Source: Phyllostachys edulis
Lineage: Eukaryota > Streptophyta > Magnoliopsida > Poales > Poaceae
Direction: 5' to 3'
DNA length: 64,000 bases
Assembly (NCBI GenBank): GCA_036346405.1
Contig: CM070548.1
Location: 49,519,779-49,583,778, forward strand
This document shows positions 58,690 through 64,000 of the stretch, in pieces. The position numbers and the translations under genes are program-made. Positions within the stretch are counted from its first letter, which is position 1, and each line of letters opens with the position of its first letter. The notes under the pieces are model-generated. The model worked only from the letters and a program-made list of their open reading frames with translations. It made no database searches and was not told the DNA's origin.

Positions 58690-58980
58690 AAACCAGCTTG
58701 TAAGTGTAAACTACCCCCAACTCACTCCTCAAGGAGGCAAACCTAGTAGGATCTAACGGTTTAGTGAGGATATCGCTAATAGAGCCTCAAATTCCACAAA
58801 CTCTAGCACAATGAACCTCTTACTCCACATGGTCTTTAGGGAAAAAATCTCTCATAACTAGGGAGCGAAACACCAACACTAGCTATCGCAAAAGTCCCTC
58901 GAGGACAAGCTACTCAAAGTATGCTAAAAACTAGTATGCTAAAAACTAGTGACTCGAGGACAAGCTCGACCTAGGCTGTG
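58690..58980 (-). pseudogene. RNase H C-terminal relic of Sirevirus D
   Basis: Sequence around CTCACTCCTCAAGGAGGCAA, TAGTGAGGATATCGCTAATA and CCACATGGTCTTTAGGGA matches the RNase H end of B (17570-17690) in order and orientation. No usable frame remains. At 58875-58960 short direct repeats (AGTATGCTAAAAACT twice, ACTCGAGGACAAGCT twice) mark a deletion scar. Confidence 0.6.
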
Positions 58981-59159
58981 AAGAGAGTGCATCCTAGCAG
59001 ACAAAGAGATAAGAAAAATACATAGGGAGGACACATGCTAGAAGTGTACCTCCTATATACCCTAAACACAACAATCCAAACACTTGAAAAGACCTAGATG
59101 CTATGCAAGGTTGTATATGAGTAGTATACACAATGTAAGGCACAAGGGCTCGAGCCTGA

Positions 59160-59426
59160 GTCACACCACTTGGCAGTGAAATGTAGTCGAAGGAGTAGAA
59201 GCTGGACCATACTGCATCCCTAACAAGTGATAGCCATCATCGAATGCACACATGAGGAAGAAGAACCAACAACTCGAGTCATGAACCACATGTTTTCCTT
59301 CTCAACTGAAAAGACTAAACTAAATAGACAAGAGAAGTATATGCCGTGGTACTGGGTTAGTGAGACATGATCTAGAAAAATAGTACCAAGACACACGACC
59401 AGTAAGAATAGCAATAGATGATCCAA
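59160..59426 (-). pseudogene. Gag/protease junction relic of Sirevirus D
   Basis: The minus-strand frame 59426-59220 contains VEKENMWFMTRVVGSSSSCVH, a worn version of the copia junction whose protease motif is DSGCSRHM in B. The flanking CCGTGGTACTGGGTTAGTGAGACATGAT matches about 20770-20800 of B. The region between this relic and the RNase H relic has been lost. Confidence 0.55.
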
Positions 59427-59469
59427 AGCTCATGTAAGCATATAAGCAACAATTTAGAGCATGAGCATG

Positions 59470-60180
59470 AATAGATAAGGCATGTCAATGAACAAATCAT
59501 GAATACTACATGCTAGGGATATCACAAGATCCATGTATCCATAGTACACAATAAAACCTATGAACATGTAATCATAAAGCATGTCATAAGACAGATCAAT
59601 GATGATTCATGCTGATATGAACACAACAACTATATGGACACATGGGGCAAGACACTACCAAGAGCATAATAATAGATATATCAATCACAACACATGCTAT
59701 CCAAGATATGATAACGCTCAAGATACCCATAATCCACAATAAGACATAAGAGCAAGTAACCAAAGAACATGTCATACATCATACATCAAGTCAAGGGTAA
59801 AGCATGCTAGTGAAACGATGGCAAAGCACATATATCCACAATTAACAATAAGGCACAATACCATGTAAGCATAAAACATGTCATAGAACAAATCATGGAT
59901 AATGTATGCTAACATGGATATCAAATAAACATATGGATACATAGAGCAAAATATCAACAAGAGCAAGATAATAAATGTATCAAAACAGTAGAAGCTTATG
60001 ATGACAAACCAAGCTCATACATCCATGGAAATAATGAATGACAATCTAGCACATGTATACATAATCAATATACTAGCAAACGAATGATAAAAGATATGAT
60101 AAGAGTAACACATGCCGATATGATACAAGTGAGCACATAGATAAGCACAACATGCCAAGAGTGAATCATCATGAATGTAA
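59470..60180. repeat. Degenerate ~300-bp tandem repeat
   Basis: Segments such as ATAAAGCATGTCATAAGACA (about 59572) and ATAAAACATGTCATAGAACA (about 59871) start blocks about 300 bp apart. These continue in parallel through CATATGGACACATGG/CATATGGATACATAG and AGAGCATAATAATAGATATA/AGAGCAAGATAATAAATGTA. A partial third copy starts near 59475. No coding sequence. Confidence 0.6.
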
Positions 60181-60420
60181 AGGCATAAGGGTATGAAATA
60201 CCTCACAAAGAAGATGAAGACGCTAAATAAGAAAGCGCATGCCTCTTGGAAGCCATTAAAGGGAATGGAGAACCATCAAGTGTCTCGATCACGTGATGAA
60301 CCAAAAGACCGGCACCTACCAAGTCCATCTTCTCCATCATGCGTCCCCAATACCTACACATGAGAAGAGAAAGATGCCCAAGTTTTGGATCATGTCAATG
60401 GTTTGGTATCGATCTTATGA
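60181..60420. other. Junction between Sirevirus D and element E
   Basis: Unassigned bridge of about 240 bp. I see no TSD or terminal motif that fixes which element is inserted in the other. Confidence 0.35.
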
Positions 60421-61243
60421 ATGAATGTTGGGTGTTCTCCTAGAGAGAAACCACATAGAAAAGGATACGAAAATTTTATACAGGTTCAGGCCTTCTCCTG
60501 AGAGAATAATAACCCTACTCCTATGTTTGCTGTGTTGATTGTGTTTACAACAATAAGGAATCACTAAAGCTATGGTTTAATCTTCTTGTCTCTTGCTTCT
60601 TGTATGTCCCTCTCCCCTCTGTCCACCAACTTTACTCCTTATATAGTGCATGAACGGGTGGCAGTTGTTTACATCAAGAGCCACCTTGTCGTTTGATGCA
60701 ATGCACACGTTTAAGGGTAGTTATTGTTAGGGATGTATCCCCCCACGTCACCTTGCGGTTATGTTAGAGACGGAGGTTTAATACGTGCAGTTATCTTAGG
60801 AATAATGGTACATATTAACTACTATATTTATTAAGCACAGCGCACAAATATCCCTAGTCGATAGGGTGGTCATAAATGACCTGGTCGTAGTAAGACTTAC
60901 AACCATGAGGTAATTATAGTGGGACTTACGATTAATAGGTGGTCGTTGAAGAACTTACGACCATTTAGGGTGATTGTAGTAGGACTTACAGTCAATAAAT
61001 GGTCATAGAAGAATTTACGACCATATAGGGTGATTGTACTAGGACTTATAATTAATAGATGGTCGTAGAAGAACTTACGACCATATAAGGTGGTCGTAAA
61101 ATAGCTTACGACCGCTAGGTGTGCATGATCTCCCTTAGTGTTAATATTGAGGGGTACCTTTGAAGGTTATATAAAATACATTATTATCTATAAATATTAT
61201 AGATAAATAACTTAATTAATTGAGGATTATTAGATCCTCATCA
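60421..61243 (-). repeat. 3' LTR of element E (Tat-like Ty3), minus strand
   Basis: The LTR begins TGATGAGGATC at 61243 on the minus strand, next to a polypurine tract (61244-61256, TTCGGGGGCTAGA). It has a TATA box CTATATAAGG (60637-60646) and the leader ending GGCCTGAACCTGTATAAAATTTTC typical of Tat-type grass LTRs. It is homologous to 11128-11760. The left end is uncertain. Confidence 0.65.
60875..61115. repeat. 60-bp minisatellite with GGTCGTAA/TTACGACC dyads
   Basis: About 3.5 units of 60 bp, starting GGGTGATTGTA at 60968 and 61028, with an earlier copy near 60907. The end holds a perfect inverted repeat, GGTCGTAA and TTACGACC with a 6-bp loop (61092-61113). Confidence 0.8.
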
Positions 61244-61256
61244 TCTAGCCCCCGAA
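61244..61256 (-). other. Polypurine tract of element E
   Basis: TTCGGGGGCTAGA on the minus strand directly before the LTR start TGATGAGG. Confidence 0.65.
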
Positions 61257-61518
61257 CTTCAAGTGAAAGTAACTTACTTGAAAAAGCAGTTGTAGGATAG
61301 TGGTCTAAAGCAAAGTCTTTCCGACTAGTATCTTGTTTGACTAGAAATTGACTTGGTCAAATAGGTAATTTTACTTAAGTTGTGAAAATAAACTCTTTTT
61401 CCTGAATAGATAGAAAAAAGAATGCCAACTGTCTCTTGCAAAATATGTCCATTGGGAGCAGTTCCCAAAGGGATTTGCAACTGCTAGCATCCCACGACCT
61501 TTTACTCAAACCGGCGGC

Positions 61519-61524
61519 TATAAG
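61519..61524 (+). promoter_or_regulatory. TATA box of the antisense gene in element E
   Basis: TATAAG in GGCGGCTATAAGTATTC, about 160 bp before the ATG at 61681, with a pyrimidine-rich leader between. It points away from the element's own LTR. Confidence 0.55.
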
Positions 61525-61680
61525 TATTCACTGGGAGTAACTTAGGGTTTTTTACTTTCCCCATTTGCTTCAACTATTCCTAAACCCTTGTTCTCTCCGC
61601 CACCAACCAAGTTCGCAATTTCTCTCCAAATTTCCAAATCCACAACAAATCTTCTGAATCCGACTTAAACTTCTGAAGAG

Positions 61681-63829
61681 ATGGCCAGAGTCGTGTCGGA
61701 GTGGGAGAAATCAAAGATGAATGTCACGAAGATGACAGCTATGGTTGTTGCAGAGAAGATTTTGTGGTCGGGATGGAGGAAGAAGTTGTTCTACTAGACC
61801 CTGATCAAATGAGATAATCTCTACTTCGAAGGCAAACTTGTGGATAAGAAGAAGTCTTGGGACTCGAGTTCAGAGAATCTTGATCACTTAGCCCCATTCA
61901 TTCGAGCAATCAAGGATTTGAGAGAAGGAGGGCTAACCGGATGGTATGTGGTGAAGTATTTCATCACATGTCGTATCAACCCCCTGAAAGATCGAGCACA
62001 TCCTATGTGGGAGTACTCGGAGGTTAATGATCTGACCAGGGACTACAAGGAAGGTAATGATGTAACCAATATGCTTTGTCAATTTGTGATTTAAGCACAC
62101 CGTTAATCATATTATTCTGCTCGTAGATTTGCCAGAGAAAGAGGTCGACACTTGGGTCAAACTTATCTACGAGAAGGCCCCTATGACCATAGAGGGAGCT
62201 CCTAAGATTCTGGCAGTCATATCCGAAGAGAAGAGAAAAAGACATCTAAAGGTAACCAATATTTTTATTTGTTTCATCTTTAGGGAGTAGTGTTTGTAGT
62301 TTCGACTACTTGTTGATTCTTGTTTTGTGAACTTTTGTAGCATGTCAGCGTTCCCAATCCTTAGGATGTCCCCAAGATGGACTTAGGGTCTGCTGAGGAG
62401 AGCTCAAAGGAATACAGAGTTCCTCTGAGCAAGTGACGTCGTCTTCTGAAGGCAGTTGACAAGAAAAAGAAGCATATCGGGAGTTCGAGCACAACTTCTC
62501 GACCGACCACTGCCATCGGTCGTTTCTTGGCAGATTTAACTACCAAGGGCACACAGGAGGTGGTCGTAGACCTCAAGCATAAGATGCCTAAGGCCAAGGT
62601 ACCCTTCTATTATGATGATAAGACATTCTCAGTTTCTCCTTCTCCCGCTTTTCTTAAGCGAATTGAAAAGAAAAACTAGAAGAGTTACATTTCTTTTGTG
62701 AAGGCTACTACCGGTTCAGCAGAGCCTGTGGTCGAAAGAAATGACAACCTTTAGGTGGTTGAAGCTAGTTTCGACCACCCTTTATAATTTTTGATCACCC
62801 TTCCCCCCCCCCCCCAATGTACAACCAGCTGTGGTCGTACAGGACGTGGCCATTCAAAGCAACGATGCGGGGAGCCTTCTAGAGACTGAGACCGTAGAGC
62901 CAATGAGAATGACCAAAGAGGAGGAAAAGAAGAAGAAGGAGAAGAAGATAAAAACTTCTCTTGGAAAAGTTTCTATGGGCTTCAAGATCATATCTAGGAA
63001 GCCTAGATATGTAAAATTTTAAAGAATAAATAGTTGTATTTACTCTTTTATCTTACCTTTTAATGTATTAACATCTGTCATGTTTCAGTCCCGTCTCTCG
63101 AGCCCCCAGGGATGTCCCTATGGAAAAAAGAAGCCATTATCATGGCTACAACCGTGGGAATGTTGGTTCCCCCCCCCCAAATTGTAGAGACAGAAGCAAC
63201 GGTGGTCGAGTCTTCGACCACTATTCCTGAGGTAGCAAGAGAAGAAACACTCACCAACGAGCCCTCTGCGCAAAATGAGGTGGTCGGACCACCTGTGGTC
63301 ACCGAAGTAGATGTGAGGCACCCGAAGACGAAGCGATGATAATGATCGAGTCAACTGTCAAGGACATCAATGTTTGGATAGGAGACTTGTCCTCATAATC
63401 TCCAAGAGCAGCCGATCTGGTGGTTGCTGAGAGTTCTGACCACCGTGTCAGAAAAAAGGTTGTGGAGGATGTTCCTCCAAGTCCTCGAGGTGGAGTCATT
63501 TCTTCTGCTAACAACGAAGAAGAAGAAGAAGAAGTAGAAAAAGACTCTTTCTGATAGGCCTCGAGTTTCACCCGTACACAGGGCAGGAGTACGCGGAGCG
63601 GTCTGCTACCTTCGTGCAACAAGGTATGTGTTTGCATGCACAACGTACTATTTCATCATTTTTTACCATGTTTACATGCATAACGTATTGTTTCACAGCT
63701 CGTACACCCCTTTGGGACGAGGAGCTAGTGTCACATGAGGAGTCACACTCTGGGGACTTCGATTTTGACCAGGGTGGCCGTGGGCCTTTGCACGGCAAGA
63801 GCAGCCAGGTCTCCGTGGGGGCTTCATAG
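61681..63829 (+). pseudogene. Multi-exon accessory gene antisense to element E
   Basis: ATG 61681 opens MARVVSEWEKSKMN. Exon 1 runs to 62053 (phase 1, donor GTAATG) with in-frame TAG and TGA near 61797 and 61810. Exon 2 is 62127-62251 (acceptor TCTGCTCGTAG; DLPEKEVDTWVKLIYEK). Exon 3 begins 62341 after CTTTTGTAG and has further stops. A Lys-rich stretch (62880-63020) and later exons, such as 63701-63829 (WDEELVSHEESHSGDFDFD), follow. The block GGLTGWYVVKYFITCRINPL...RAHPMWEYS resembles uncharacterised 'gypsy-type transposon' proteins of grass Tat elements. Antisense genes with their own promoter are known in the 3' part of Grande-type elements, so this is probably a decayed relative. Function unknown. 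Confidence 0.55.
62800..62820. repeat. C homopolymer runs
   Basis: A run of about 14 C at 62803-62816. Others are near 50411-50422 (end of LTR H) and 63171-63178. They are prone to sequencing and replication slippage, so local reading frames are unreliable. Confidence 0.8.
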
Positions 63830-64000
63830 CTGCACGGTACGCCCGGAGTGAGCCAGCCAACGCAACACCCTCTCGCGACACCCCCTTAGGCTACTTGCAC
63901 TGGTAGGGTGCCTTGACCGCCAGAGCCTTTGACCTACTCATACCAGCGCCCGCAGCTTCCCCGGATGAGGCTAGGAGCCACACGTGGGGTACGCCCCAAA
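63830..64000. other. Unassigned GC-rich right edge
   Basis: GC-rich sequence with no ORF or repeat that I can assign. It may be the continuation of element E's internal region. Confidence 0.3.

Larger units (their letters stand above)
46034..60420 (-). mobile_element. Element D: old, gutted Sirevirus hosting F, H, G2 and a MITE
   Basis: Minus-strand Sirevirus remains: LTR pieces (13127-13762, 46034-46782, 47288-47600, 50450-51451), polypurine tracts (51452 onward), an RNase H relic (58690-58860) and a gag/protease relic (59160-59420). Most of pol is deleted. CGGTCTGACCG palindromes at 13482-13492 and 51010-51115 link the LTR pieces. The right end is unclear; no second LTR is recognised. Confidence 0.65.

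Overview
This window reads as a plant nuclear sequence, most likely from a grass. The evidence is the element types: Sirevirus-type copia elements whose LTRs are full of GCGGTACTACCGC palindromes, and Tekay-like Ty3 chromoviruses with LTRs of 3.5-5.5 kb. The panicoid affinity is inference. I find no intact host gene, tRNA, rRNA or CRISPR array. Essentially all of the window that I can classify is transposable-element DNA, nested up to four levels deep.

Layout. Element A (1-11127, minus) is a decayed chromovirus with a 4.9-kb 5' LTR, an extra ORF upstream of gag, and a gag-pol ending in a chromodomain; its 3' LTR runs off the left edge. From 11128 to 13762 come an old LTR fragment (family E), unassigned DNA, a 321-bp Mutator-like MITE with a perfect 9-bp target-site duplication (TSD), and part of an old Sirevirus LTR (D). 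At 13763-46028 a 4.2-kb solo LTR of family F (minus) sits in D and is split by two younger insertions only 90 bp apart. These are Sirevirus B (14498-30203, minus, TSD AAAAG) and chromovirus C (30294-42626, plus, TSD ATACC). Sirevirus B carries in its 5' LTR a 5.27-kb solo LTR G1 (TSD AAAAC). D resumes at 46034 and is interrupted by a hAT-like MITE, a plus-strand Sirevirus LTR (H), and a second solo LTR of the G family, G2 (5.57 kb, TSD TCTCC). From about 60420 there is a 3' LTR of family E, followed by a multi-exon pseudogene antisense to that LTR with its own TATA box (61519-63829).

Most interesting observation. The giant LTRs of four related chromovirus families (A, C, F, G; six copies) share a small split reading frame. 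It has a central exon of 63, 69 or 75 nt, always a multiple of 3 and always phase 1/1, with an AG acceptor in front and a rare GC-type donor behind in five of six copies. About 1.15-1.2 kb downstream (measured in C and G) lies a short acidic terminal exon in the same phase. In F a Kozak-perfect ATG exon ending in the same phase lies upstream, giving a predicted protein of about 59 residues. The second intron holds a block of about 70 bp conserved across the families. A second theme is that every LTR family here, copia and Ty3 alike, carries arrays of its own short palindrome upstream of its promoter.

State of the genes. All polyproteins are broken. In C nearly all premature stops are CAG-to-TAG or CGA-to-TGA, the signature of deamination of methylated cytosine in CHG and CG contexts. 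The nest is therefore old, silenced heterochromatin that keeps losing internal regions by LTR-LTR recombination, leaving three solo LTRs above 4 kb.
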